The translations under genes were made by a program, and so were the position numbers. Below are positions 40,754 to 53,422 of a DNA stretch of 64,000 bases, piece after piece (position 1 is the first letter of the stretch; every line of letters starts with the position of its first letter). Source of the stretch: Lepisosteus oculatus (Eukaryota; Chordata; Actinopteri; Semionotiformes; Lepisosteidae); assembly GCF_040954835.1 (NCBI RefSeq), contig NC_090703.1:17187444-17251443 (forward strand). The letters are read 5' to 3'. A model generated the notes under the pieces. That model was not told the origin of the DNA. It was given only the letters and a program-made list of their open reading frames with translations, and ran no database searches.

Positions 40754-42914
40754 CTGAATGTGCAGTATGATGAAGTGATCAAAGTCCAAGGAAGTTATTT
40801 TCATGAAGCATACAGCCGACCAAGAACCTGGTGAAAGATTAAAATTCTGTCCCTTCTTAACACAAGTCCTGCCTGCTTGTGTTTGTGCCTTTAAGTTTTG
40901 AACAGCTGCTTTTTCTCAACTGACTCTGGGGGTTTGCTGAAAGTCTGAAATGCTGTCAGGAAGTTTTTTTGTGGTTTCCTCGCTGGATCAAGTGTGTCTG
41001 CAGAAAATATTGAAACTGTTGAGATGTCAGGTGGCATGTCTCAATGAAAACTGAAGTTTGCTTGATTTATAAGGCACGTATGAAAAGCAGTCCCCAAACA
41101 ATCAAATAATTTACACCTTCAAAAAAAACAGTCCAAAATGCATAAAGTCCTTCTCTCACCACACAAGTTGTACAGTATATCACTCAGAGAACTACTGCAC
41201 TCGTACTGTACATTTCTTTTGCACAACCGTGATGATGCAGAAATTAACAACTTAACATTTGATTCGTTAGTTCTTCTTCTTCAATGTTTCATTCTTCTAG
41301 GTCATGTTTTTGATGAAGACAAGTAGAATTGCCCTCAGTTGCACTCAGGTACAGCAGCTTAGTCACATATTGGTTCCTAAGTGGGAAAAGAAGATCTGAT
41401 GGAATCAGAACATGGTCAGTGTTCATTGATCTTTGAAGCTTGTCTTTCAGGTACAGTATATGTTACAAAGGTAGAGTATTTGTAAAGGTGTGCAAAATGT
41501 AGGCTATTAATAACAGAATAAACTCGTTGCAAATTTTACATTGTATTTAAAATTACAATCTAGAAAGAAGCTTCTGAAGAAATGAGGCAGCATCTGTTTT
41601 CTTTTCCATGCATGTTTTGACTTCAGCAGTATTTCTCAAATGGTAAAAAGGAGTTCTAATCACTGACTTCAAATGTAGGTCACATGAAAGCTCAGAGTCC
41701 AGAATGACGCCCAGATAGAATTGCTGTCATAAGTTATCGGAGAAGGGTTAGATAGATTTACTCTCTGTTTAATTTACTGTTTTCTCTTTTTTTAACAAAT
41801 TAAAGGCCTCCCGTGACTAAATTTGTTAGACATTCTGTGAAGAAAGACACTGTCATGACAGTTTGGGTTGAAAAGGATGCATTGGTGTGTCATCAACATT
41901 GAAATCAAAGTCTAGTTTATTTTTCCTGATGAAAGTCCTTATTCTAGTGGTAGTATTTACACCTGAAACAACAAACACCAAACTGAACAGCTCTCAATTT
42001 AGAACTGTCTTTATCATCTAAGGCACAATGAAAGTGTTGAGAAAGATAGGAAAGTCAGTCTACTCTAAAACCTTTCCAGAGAGACCAGTGCAGATATTTC
42101 AAAAAGATCTCAAGATGTATGACTCAAATGGCAGCCCGTCCAATCCACACAATTTTACTACAGCCACTTCCTTAATTATTTAATTGATAATTAGCAAGAT
42201 CAACAAAGCAAATAAGAATCTTTTTATTCTAAGTACTAAAATGGAGTGGATAGGAATGGTTTCAAATCAATGGTATTAAATGCAATACAGAGATCTAACA
42301 TAAAAGGAATGTTTGATACTAAGAGGAGATCATTACAGACCCACAGCAAAGCAGTCTCAGTTCTACGACCAGAATGAAATCCAGACTAAATTTCTCTAGC
42401 GTGTTTACTTTGCAGGCATTGTAACTTGGAAAAAAATGTTTAGGCATCCGCATGCATGAAAAGAAATTTCGTTTTTATTGCACGAAACGTTATGCAGTTT
42501 TTTGAGGACACTTATTGATTTAATTTGTCTTGCAAGCCTGAATTGCATCCAAATTTATGCATATCATTGTACTGCTTTTATTTATTCATGTTGCTTTTAA
42601 GAAATAATTGCTAGATAAGGCTTTTAACAATTTGTAATTATAGATATTTCAGAAAAAAAACATTCAGAAAAAGTCCTAGAATGCATTTGCAAGATTGCAA
42701 GATTTTCTGCTGTAGAAGTTAATGAATCCGCTGACATTGAAAGACCAGTTTAAATTTGGATTTAATTGATTTGTGCAGAATGGGGTTGTGCTATCTGTTG
42801 ACTGTTTCACTTTTCTAAGATCAGTATGTTTTTCTTTTCCGAGCAAAGGCAAGGGGCCGTTTAGAAAATACTATGAATTAATAGTCGTCCATTCTAGTTA
42901 AAACTACAGAAATT

Positions 42915-43020
42915 GAAGTGATCCTGATTGGCACAATGGCATGGTGGTTAGTGCATGTTGCCTCACAGCTGGATCCTTCAGAGACCACATCTTTGCCAGT
43001 CACTGTGGCCATGAATCCCA
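42915..43020 (+). repeat. tRNA-headed interspersed repeat fragment
   Basis: 'ggcacaatggcatggtggtt', 'agtgcatgttgcctcacagc' is the head of the common fish repeat family also seen at 22024-22302. It ends just before the minus-strand exon candidate. Confidence 0.6.
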
Positions 43021-43057
43021 GCAACAGGTAAAAAAAGATCCCACATCCCACACCCAC

Positions 43058-43189
43058 CTGTACTCAGCTAACATGATGACTCCTCTTGCTGGGGGGGGTT
43101 GAGAAGTATCTGCTGTAGCTGCTTCCATTTTTAAGTCTACATCTTCCACTGAGCTGTGGGAACTCTCGGCAGTTTGTTTTGGAATCATA
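43058..43189 (-). CDS. Candidate coding exon (possible first coding exon) of an unrecognised minus-strand gene
   Basis: On the minus strand a long T-run ending TTTGCAG precedes 43189, and the exon ends at 43058 before GTGGGT. Its 132 nt read, after one base, as MIPKQTAESSHSSVEDVDLK, then a MEAATADTSQPPPARG stretch and VIMLAEY, leaving two bases of the next codon. The ATG falls one base inside the exon, so it could be the translation start with a 5' leader exon further upstream. The segment is hydrophilic and Ser/Glu/Pro-rich, as in disordered N-termini. Repeats lie on both sides, but the exon itself is not recognisably repeat. Function unknown. Confidence 0.4.
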
Positions 43190-43194
43190 CTGCA

Positions 43195-43300
43195 AAAAAA
43201 AATCCATTGCAGTTTTATTTGCTTAGCAGATGACCTTATCCAGGGTGACTTCCATAAAATGAAATTCACATTACCAGTGAACATACAAACAAAATGAAAG
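43195..43300. repeat. Dispersed repeat fragment
   Basis: 'tttatttgcttagcagatga' and 'ccttatccagggtgacttcc' match a motif frequently dispersed in fish genomes (ttagcagacgc...tttatccagggtgactta). The open minus-strand frame that runs through it is therefore not taken as gene evidence. Confidence 0.5.
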
Positions 43301-45179
43301 ATAAGGCCAGGACAAGCTGCAGGAGCAGTAAGCACGAGCAGCGCCAGGAAAAACGAAACACATCCGAACAAATGTGCAGACAACGTAGGCACCAAGCAGC
43401 AACCAGGCAGCCTGCACAAGGCAACAAGTTGGGCTGCAATCGAAATCAAAAGTGAGTGGTTATCAGAACCACAGCAGTTCTCAGAGTGTGCTTGTATGTG
43501 ACTGGATTTCCTAAGTAAATTTCAGGGTTAATCACTACTCAAGCTAAATAGGAATTGCATTAAGGCAGTACATACAATAAATCATTGTCAGTTTTAAATG
43601 GAAAAAGACGACATTTTCAACTGCATTATAGATTCTATGTGGTTCATTCTCACTCCAGGTTGTGGGTTTAATTGTATGTGGAGATTACAGGGTTTTGATG
43701 GGTTTTCCAGCATTGTCACATATACAGGTACAGTATATACAGTATAGAATTCATCGTAACGCTGAATTTTGAAATTTAAAAGAATGGCATTCCTTTATTT
43801 TAATAAAAATTGCACTTATACTGAAAGCAATACCTTTTTAAAGTTTACAGAGAAACATAGTTATCCTTGTAAGCGTAAAGCATCAGGGAGAATTTGCTCA
43901 TTTCAGAAGGAGGGTGCCAATATTTATATCTATTACCTTTTATCTCTGATGAAACTGAAATCATTACTTCCACTCACTAGGAGTGCTTAATAGACTTTGG
44001 AGATATATCACAGACATGTATTGTATAGTTTAGTTAACAATACTTTTTACACTAGTTAATAGTGTCATTCCAGATTAATTCTGGATTAAATTCCAGTTAA
44101 GTGTGCCAATAGTCTGTGATTGTATGTAGAAAGATACAAAATAAGCCTATAAGGATATTTCTGGAAAACATCAACACTCCTTGAACTGTTTTACTGGGTT
44201 TTGCTGTATTACAATATGAGGTATCCACTGTCTATAGGACTGCTTTGTGACACCAAATATTCCTGACAGGCGTATTTGTGACAAGAACCCACTGGTGACA
44301 CTTGGGCCCAGAACTTAAATGTATTCAGTTGTCTTAAACCTCTTCAATCCTTAATGCTACTGTGCACTTTGAATGAAAAATAACAGCTGCCAACTGCTGA
44401 AGTTTTTACTCTCCTATCCCCCCTCTCCCTCCTTCACTTCCACCATCTCGGTCTAAAAATGACATGGTTAGACTTCAAAACCAGCTGCTTTCCCCTGGCA
44501 CATGCCAGAATCCCCTTAAGAAAAAAAAAACTTTTGCTAAACGACTCCAAATGTATGGCTTTGTCTTTCACCCATTCTTGTGTTTACCAGCTGTGCTAGG
44601 AGAACATTCACACTATACTTTGAAGCAGATGCTAAATATATATACAATAACTACAAGTGAAATTCAGGCACCCATACTGTAGGATGGCTTGAACCCACAT
44701 GCCATCTTAATATTTTAACAGCAAGTCACACAAAACCCAATGACCCCATCTTGAAGACAGGTGATCACTTGGCTATTTCAGCTCAGTCCACTTACTAATA
44801 CTTCTTAAGGTACAGGACTATCCTCCAGGGATATATTCAGAGACGTGTTTTGCAAGGGATCTTCAGAATCACAAGAAACACATTTTTGTTAAAGCTAAAA
44901 TTGATTCCCTTTAAAGTATAAAGGTTCAGATCCAAGAAATAATGAAAGGTGGCTATGAGGATAGACATCTGATTTATATTCTGGTCCTCAATCCAGTGGT
45001 TGCTGTCTCAAGGGAATCTTTGGCCCCTATAGTGCTTCTCTTTCCCTTTTGTTCATGTTGAGTCTAAAGCAGTTTTATCAAATACCTTTTACATTTCTTC
45101 TGCTTCATATTCAACTGAAAAAATACAGGTGGAGTTATGAATTATATTCTTTACATTTCCTCATCTTACAATGAATCAG
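43300..45179. other. Non-coding, nothing recognised
   Basis: AT-rich sequence with scattered TACAGTATA motifs. No gene, RNA gene or full mobile element seen. Confidence 0.45.
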
Positions 45180-45590
45180 ATACGCTTCTCCAGTGGCATC
45201 ATCATACCTGCAGGATTTTTAGTTCAAATTGAGAGAGCAGTAAGTTAAGAACATTTGGCCCATCTTGTTTGTCTATTAGTAGCCAACAGATCTGAGACTC
45301 TTGGGTGTTTCTTGAAAAAAGAGAGGATTTCAGCTTCTACAACATGGGTAGGGGACTTTTTCCAGACTCATACAATGCGTTTGATAAAAAGTGCCTTCTG
45401 TTCTGAATTTTAAATGTACCTTTCTGCTTGTGTTTTCTGGGTCCAGTTTCACTGTGAATTTTGAAGAAGGCCATTGGGTTGACTTTGGCCATCTGTTGGA
45501 GAATTTCGAATACATGAATCAGGTCCCTTCATTCTTTTCTTTGTTGAAGACTAGAAAGATTTGGTTATTTTAATCTCTTAGTGTGGGGCA
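45180..45590 (-). mobile_element. CR1-like LINE 3' remnant
   Basis: Minus-strand translation gives the typical CR1/L2 ORF2 end: DLIHVFEILQQMAKVNPMAF, FKIQNRRHFLSNALYESGKS. The nucleotide signature 'catttggcccatcttgtttg' marks the 3' region. Stops interrupt it. It is a different region and orientation from the copy at 50480-51000. Confidence 0.7.
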
Positions 45591-45817
45591 TTTCTTTAAA
45601 GCATAGGCATGTACAGTACTTGGTTGCTTTTATTTTGGCTGATTCCACAGCAGCAATATATTTTTGTGATGTGGCATCCAGAGGTTGTATTGTAATTGTA
45701 CAATTTGAATACAAAAGCAGGATCTCGTGACACAGCATTACAAACACGTTCAACAAGATTATGGTTAAGACATGACTCTTGGCAATAAGTCACTAGTCAA
45801 TCTTTTCCTGTCCGAGA

Positions 45818-45848
45818 ACTAGCATGCTGGAATCGATTCCATGCTAGT
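45818..45848. repeat. Imperfect palindrome
   Basis: ACTAGCATG...GGAATCGATTCC...ATGCTAGT: the central 12-mer GGAATCGATTCC is perfectly palindromic and the flanks are complementary apart from a 3-base offset. Confidence 0.6.
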
Positions 45849-45849
45849 G

Positions 45850-48500
45850 AGCACAAATTACTTACTTTTTCCTTTTTTATCACAAAGAGAGATCTACAAG
45901 GAAATCTGGATCATTAACCTTTAATTACTCATTGGTTTGTTTACCATTTCATTCTCTTTGAATTGACCATTTAAAATCCTTCCCCAAACTGCTAAAACTG
46001 ATAAATTTAGACTTTATGTTGTTTTTTTTTTAACTCCTGAGCAATGCATTGAAATGAAACATTTCATTGCTGTAAATAATGTTATAAACAGGGATACTAT
46101 TTTAAGAGATCACAGTTTTTGGCTCACAGTTTGATTTAGGTGAGTGAACGTTAAAAAAAGGATGTTTAAGTTTGCAGTGGCAGTAGAAGGCACGTGTAAT
46201 TAACACTGTATCAATGCTAAAAACACAGCATTGTCTGGCTCCTCAGTACTCTTCCTTTTATTTCCTCTCAGTTATTATCTCGTTAAAAAAGTACGTGAAA
46301 CCTCAGTCATTCTGAATCCATTGTAATGAGATTAGTATTGTTTAATTAAGAGAGTTTCTGTTGCTGTGAAAAATTGTACAATTAGTAAACCTTACAATTG
46401 ACCATAAATTCTCTTTAAAAAGTACAAAGTATATTAAAACGTTTTTTTCAATATATCAGATATCTCCTGCTCTCCCGTAAAGTAGTTTGTGTGCTGTTTT
46501 TAATCCCAACTGAAGTTGTTACTCAACAGTGTTCCAGCAGTAACCTAACAGGACATACCAGTATTCCATGTATTTAAATATTTTATAGATCTACAGTACG
46601 TATGAAAGGCTAGGGATTGCTTATATGCACAGTGTCTTGCAGTAGGAATCAGACACAATGTAAGGCAGAGTAAGGGAGCAAGGGCTCTGCTTGCAGTTGT
46701 AAGAGGAAGGTGAGTTTTATAACCACTGCATTTCAGTTTTCACAGTCTAGTGAAAAGAGAGCCAAGGGCACAGCACCTGCAATTGTTTTTGTCACTCGCA
46801 CATTTTAGATGTTTGAAGGATTTCATCTGAGCCCAGATGCAGACTCTATTTGTTGGCAAAATCAAAAACACATTTTATAAGAATTAGATATGCCTGTTCA
46901 ACAGTATTGAATACTATCTGGAGGGATTTTTTTTCTTATTGTTTTTAAGAAGAACAAGACAGTACTTTTCATCCATTAGGACATTGTGCATTCAGCCATT
47001 ATCGAAAAAGGAAACGCCACACCACAGCTCAGTGCTAGAAATATGTTTACCGAAGAATAAGAAAACACTTTGTTTTTAAATATCTGTTTTTGCAGCTAAA
47101 TTAATTTTGCCTTCATCTTGGGAAAATATTTTTTCACTTTTTAATTGATTTGTGTGTTATAAATGAAAACTAGTTATACAGTACGTTTTCCACATTTTGT
47201 ATGTCTTGTGCTTCACAAAAGAGCCTTCAAACAGGTAGAACACGCAGCAGCACTTCCCACACAGTCATCCATTCTTGTTTGTGCACTGCTGATCGTTTCA
47301 TTTGTGACAAAATGGCTGTCAAAAACCCAAAAACAATGAATAGAAAAACTGTGACTGAACAGAAAGAAATATTATTCCAGTATAATATTTGTCATAAGTC
47401 ACAGACTTCATTTCCATTTCGGTTGCAGGCATGTTAGCTCTCCTTCCTTTTCAAGTGTGGCCACCTGTCTTGGGTTTAAAAAAAAAAGACCAAGCACCAG
47501 CTGTCTCTGGCAGGAAGGTCAAAAGTCAAGGGCACACACCGCTGGTCATGGTGTGATGCTTGACATTAACAATACAACTCTCTGTTTGGTGGGATTACAA
47601 GAGAGGAGAACAACTTTAATTAAGTGAAGTGTGTCCCTAAAATAGTCTCGAGCACCTCCCAGACACACCCAACATTTTACCTTCCATGAAACAGTGGCAT
47701 TATTAAATTAGACGTCTGAAACCCTGATCTCAGAGAATACGACAGCTCCACATTTAAAAGTAACAGACTTAGAATTATGTTTACTGGTGATAATTAAGCA
47801 AGCGTTGGGTCCAATCAAGTCATTTCAGTTGAGTCAAGCTCAACACAGAAGGCTCTCTTTGCAAGACCAGAGCTGCAATTCCTTTTTAAAATATTTTCAT
47901 ACTATATGGTAGCGGACACGTTTTGAATACTGTAGCATACTTTAAACAATTTAGATGGGAATTTTGTGGGTAATTAGGCCATATTTACAACAAAAAATGA
48001 TATGGTGCCGATTGTCACCTTGAGTCCCGTCATGAACCAGGCACATTTGTATAGTTCAGCTGTATTGTAATTCAAGAAGACTACAGAATATTGCATTGGT
48101 CAAAAACTAAAATGTTAATTGTTGTAACAAAAGAAAGTGATACCTGCATTACCTTTTATGCGTAATTTTACTAAGGAAGAGAACAACTGTTTTGTCAACT
48201 GCTGTGTTGTATCTTCATACATAGAAGCTGGAAGGAGCTATAGTAATAACAGTCAAAATTAAATATCACTGGAGAGGGGCACTATTAAAACAGTCATTAT
48301 GGTGATACTGCAGTTCATAGTTTATTTTCTAGTGAACAGCTTAGCGCTAAAAGAATCATTTCTGCACAAATACTATGGTAAATTAATATATATATATATT
48401 TTCCCTGCTATTCCTGGGAACACAAATAGCGCTAAAAACTTTTGAGCTGAGTTCATATTTTGATTGACATTGGCTACCCTGGATCACAACCCTTGTTTAC
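45850..48500. other. Non-coding, nothing firmly recognised
   Basis: AT-rich. A possible non-coding plus-strand exon (TCTTGCAG before 46637, GGAAG|GTGAGT near 46709) is too weak to annotate. No protein-like frame seen. Confidence 0.4.
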
Positions 48501-48529
48501 AAATAAGCACCACAGATGACGCTTGTGGG

Positions 48530-48935
48530 GTTTATCAAAGATCTCGGAGACAGCGTCTTCATTGTTCGGTGACAGGCGGAGCAGTGCAGTCATGTACGCT
48601 GCTCATGCATTAAGTAAGTGCTTGTGAGTTCTTGGTAACAATGGAGCGGCTGAACTACTACTGTGGTTACAATAGGGGCTGAAGGACAGAGCTGGGACGC
48701 ATTGTGGGGACAGTCTCGTCTACAGCTCGGGTGGGGGGCGCTGGGGGGGGAGGGTGGTGGGAATTGAAATGCGGCTCCATTGGGATTGTATAGCGGAGCA
48801 GCTGGATGTCTTTAGAAGTGCAGTGGGGGCTAATTGCAATCCCTTCCCAAAGAAAGTGACCAGTGAATTGGCTCAGGGGCTTTACATTCGGTGCGCTTTT
48901 TGTTTACTCTCTTGGCGTCGTATAATCTCGAGTAA
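48530..48935. promoter_or_regulatory. GC-rich, CpG-containing putative promoter with G-quadruplex-prone tract
   Basis: GC and CpG content rise sharply against the AT-rich background ('gatctcggagacagcgtctt', 'ggcggagcagtgcag', 'gtgcgctttt', 'ggcgtcgtataatctcga'). At 48729-48761 lie four or more runs of three or more G's separated by short loops. A candidate plus-strand donor (GTAAGTG) is at about 48615. It could be the start of the minus-strand gene whose exons lie at 43 and 38.7 kb, or of a non-coding transcript; orientation is undetermined. Confidence 0.4.
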
Positions 48936-50479
48936 CCAGAACCGATCATTATTTTTCAGCTAGAACCTTCAAATACCATCTTTAGAAAAGTGTTTTTAGA
49001 AGCTATTCCAAAAACAAAACTAGATTATATTAATTCAATCCCACTGATTTTAAATAGTAATGAGAACATGTATTAGCCTGTAGCGGTTGACACAGGTGTG
49101 CCTTTTTATTTACTCTGAATGTCAGAAATAACTGTATATTGTCAGTATTCAAGTTGTGTTATAAGTCGTCATATTTTAACCTTCAACCTTCTGCCTCTTA
49201 GGCATGGGATATTAATACTTTTTTTTACAGTTTCTGTATTACATATTAGTTCTGCAAGCTGCTTTTACCCCTGTTATACGTAAAGTGATTTCAAATTCAA
49301 CATACTTTTTCTTTATAACAACTCAAACATAGACTGCTACAGCCATTCTTTCAAATATGGGATGTGTGTATGGCTTCAAGAAAATTCTGAAAGCTCACAC
49401 ATGTACTTGAAATCCAGTTTATATACCAAATATACCACATATTTAAAAAATAATCTACTGGACAGTTTAATATTACCCACTATGACTAAGACAGTTTTTC
49501 ATTTGTTGGGCGTTAACAGAAAACAACGCTTTATCTCAGGGCCTCAGAACAAGCCCAGACAGACACATCTGCATTTACCACTCAGGCTCGCTTATTTCAT
49601 TGACTTTACTTAAGCAGACCAGCAGAAAGTTATATAATGGTATCTGTTAATTGGCACAAGTAATGCAAAGTGTAATGCCATATTGTATGATCTGCTATTA
49701 TGGACAATGAAATAACAAATTCAATAGAATATGTAAAGACTGCCACACACAGTAACTCATGACAGTGGTAGTACCCATTGACTGCACAATGTCTACATTA
49801 GCACTCATTCATAATATAAATCTTAAAAAAGTAATTATAGACAATTATTACATGTATGTTTATAGAAATGACTAGAGGATTTATCAAGCCTAACTATAGC
49901 ACCATTTCAGTGGAAATAAGATTGTAGAAGCTGATCAGCAAGTATTTAGAAAAGGTAGGTATTACAACAAGAGATAAGGAACAGAACATATGAAAGGTAG
50001 TTTTACTAATTTTCAAATTGCAAGCAAGATCTTGTTGCATTAATATCTTTGGATTGACAATTAAACAGTTAATGAATAGAAAACAGAATAGAGGTAAGAC
50101 GTGAATTCTAAGCTTGGGATGATGTAACTTGTGAGATATCACAGGTGATCAGTTTTAAAATCACTGATCCTCTTAATTTACACTGAGGATCTATTTTCAA
50201 GAATAGTGTTTTAAACTAGTCAGGTTTGCAGTTACCTGAATAAGATTAGCAAACACAGCAGAAGTAAAAGGAAATTTAAAAATAGGACTGGGAAAACTGG
50301 ACTGGCAGATGACAATTAGAGAGTTACATGCAGTTAGTGTACACATAAATTATAAATTTAAGATGAGAATACCTGATTTTGAATATACTACAGTATATGA
50401 TGAAGACTTAGGAGCTAACTATAACATCATTTTCATATTCTAGATATATGTAGAAAGGTATTAAAAAGGCCAACAAAGC
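48936..50479. other. Non-coding, nothing recognised
   Basis: AT-rich sequence without protein-like frames or recognisable repeats. Confidence 0.4.
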
Positions 50480-51000
50480 TAAGATATATGATTAATACAG
50501 TGGAATTTAAATCTAGGGATGTTCACATTAAAATTGGACAATGCTCTAGTAAGGCTTCATATAGAATATTGCATACAAGACTGGTCACAACACCACAAAA
50601 AGATTCTGCTGCTCTGGAATATGTCCAGAGAAAAGCAACTGCATTCCAGTCTCAAGGAATTCCCAGTCTTAACGGAATGTCCTATAGTCACAGGCTAAAA
50701 TAAGTGAATATTTTTAGTTCTGGAACAGGGAAGATTTTGAGGAAAAGCATCTGAAAAGGTCAGCTCCACTGACTTGTTTAGAAATACAATCAAGAAACAA
50801 GAACCAGAGAACACATATGGAATCTAAGCAGAAGTACACTTAAAACTGAGAACAGAAGGCCCTCTTTGCACAGAACTGTAGAAGTCTGGAACAAAAACAC
50901 CCAGCTATGTTGTTGAAGTTGATACCTTGGATTCTTCCAAGGTGCCCCTTTAGTATGGTTTCTTGTTCTAATGTAATACCGTTCAGAGTTGTCTGTAAAC
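50480..51000 (+). mobile_element. CR1-like LINE ORF2 remnant
   Basis: Plus-strand translation with stops shows the well-known CR1 RT C-terminal pattern: SKASYRILHTRLVTTPQKDS then AALEYVQRKATAFQSQ and LNGMSYSHRLK (compare …LEYC…W.PH..KDI.ALE.VQRRAT…GL..MSY..RL). The downstream part (about 50845-50920) corresponds to the KTENRR..FFTQR and VWN segments. It is inactive. Confidence 0.75.
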
Positions 51001-51700
51001 AGTTTCGTACTATCGGTTATTTTTTAGGATAGTTTAGCATATTGCAGAATACCTGGCTTCATCACCTTGAAATTCTATAATAATTCACTAGGTCTGATTT
51101 TCAAAATCTAGAATTTGTCACTTTTCAGTCTGTCTTGAAAACATATAAATCTCAAATTAACCAAACAATTAAACATGTTTCCTACTAGGGAACTTGCACC
51201 ACACTGAGCAAATTGGGAACTATCAGTGAACAAGGAGCTCACATTCAATACAAAATACGAGAGAGGTGGAAAAAATTATATTTCCATCTGTATAACTATG
51301 CTTTGCAATTCTCTTCCAAGATGGATTAGTTAATAATTAGGACATTATTTTAGACATTTTAAATCCTATTAAGAAAACAAAGAACATCCTAAGTGTGTAT
51401 GGTCTCTTAAAAAAATCACAAGAGAAAGCATCTTCACCTCTATGAACACTATCAACTTGATATAATTATTAGTGTACATCCAACTAAAGACGCCGGGTAT
51501 TTTCTGACATTCAGTCAGGAAGATAGACAGGTTGGGTAAACATGCAGTTAATCTTTTAGCTCAAGTTTAATAAAAAAAATAATGCTTCGTTGCCTTATTC
51601 TCACTTCACACAACTACATATTATTCTTCAGAAATCTAATAATTAGCAGGTAAAACATATTTCAAGACAGATGAGTATGATTATATGTAGTTGTATTCTG
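51001..51700. other. Non-coding, nothing recognised
   Basis: AT-rich interval between the LINE remnant and the presumed end of zbtb42; no features. Confidence 0.35.
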
Positions 51701-53422
51701 ACACCAAATGGAACAGCTTAATAAAACTCCACACAGGGAAGCCCGGTTGATTCTTTTTTAATTTATGCAAAACTAAGGACAAAACAGGCCTAAATCAGGA
51801 TTGTCACAGTTCCACAGCACACATACACACTCCCACGCACGCGCACACTCAAAAATGCGAACACAAATTCACACAAATTAAAATAAGCGCCAACAGACCT
51901 AAGCAATGCCTTTTTGTAGCATTCCGATTGTCCTCTATAGCCTATAAAGCACTAACACTGAAGCATTTGTTTTCTAGAAAATAGACTTTTCTTATAAAAA
52001 AATTATATTCAACTCTAGTGGCACTTCTACAAATTCTATAAAAAATTTCCATTGACATTTAGTAGTAGCTTTCATTGTACACATCAAAATTCTGAGATAC
52101 AGTAAAATTTCTGCACAAGAAACAAACAATAAATACTTTTCATGATTATACACAATTTCACAGTGTGGACCTTAACTGCAGTAGACAAGATTCCAGTTTT
52201 AATATACATATACACATTTCATTTTTTTAACTTAAAAGACTAAGTTAAAAATTAATATAACATCCCTAAGCTGCAAGGTGCAAGGGATGCTCTAGCAGTT
52301 ACTGCCACAATTACTCTATGAATCTGTACTCCAGTGTTTCACCTTTAACCCCTTAAAATCCTACTGAGCCACATGTAGACACATTCATTTTATGCGTTTG
52401 TGTTTAAGGCTTGTTTGTTACACAATGTACTGCCCTCAAAGTTGTGGTATACATTACTCTCAGTTACAAGCATGTACTTCTCAAATACATAAGGCTAAAA
52501 TCAGTTAAGCACAATGTGACTCAAAACCTCTCAAATAAACCAACTTTGTTGGTTCTGCTTAAGCAATTTTATTCTGTTAAAATTGTCATATCTTATAATG
52601 GTGTTTAACAGAACACCACATGCTTTTTTTACATTAGGGTAGGGACCAAATTCAGCACTTTGATCGAATTCTAACTTTGCAGCAAACAGATGAGATGAGG
52701 AATTCAAACTCCATGTATGAAGTTTGGCCCTTTGTGTCTACAAGGCACATAGAACAATTCCGAAAATATAAATAAAAACACAAGCTAAAAAAGTCAGACA
52801 ATCATAATCCATCTCCGATACGCTCTACACAAAGAATTTGTATATTCACAGTTTTGTTTTCCTAAATGTGAACATTTTAAAATCAGCAAAGAAAAAACTA
52901 GAGCAAACTAGCTGCATCAAAGAAGATATTTCCTTCCTTCGTTAAAAAATAATTGAAACTTCTCTCCTGTGTGTGTTCAGGGTTCAATTAGCACACAGTA
53001 TAAACAGAAACATTTTGGAGAAATCACGAGATCAAAATGTTTAGGAAACAAATAAGCACTTTTCATGGAAATACTCTGAAAGTGGATTTTCCTCTCAAGT
53101 CAAGCATAGGGTCAAAACTAGCGGTAGATCGATGAATGCTTAACTCCAAGGCACCATTCCTTCTAAAAAAAAAAAACATCACCTGTAATATACACAGCCC
53201 TTAAATCTATTGTACATTTAAATACATTTCTCCCCCTAACTTTCTAATTACCACGGTGTACCGAAATTAAAATATTTACAAATACACTATAACAACTCTA
53301 AATATATGAATGAAAGTGTTTTTAGATAATTTTCAGAAACCTGATCATTTCGAAATATTAAAAGAGTTGTAATCCAGTTACTTGTGTTCGAAGTTCAATG
53401 TAACTTCTTTTAGTGTGCAATC

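Larger units (their letters stand above)
38899..43057. other. Presumed introns between minus-strand exon candidates
   Basis: One further exon-like stretch on the minus strand (40654-40753) is listed separately. The rest is AT-rich with no recognised gene. Confidence 0.35.

Noticed and set aside
43000-43449. The longest minus-strand open frame outside zbtb42 (149 codons) taken as a single-exon gene
   Set aside because: It runs through a dispersed repeat ('cttatccagggtgacttcc') and a splice acceptor; only the 43058-43189 part looks like an exon.
50488-50703. 71-codon plus-strand frame as a small gene
   Set aside because: The peptide is the CR1 LINE ORF2 end (…ALEYVQRKAT…GMSYSHRLK).
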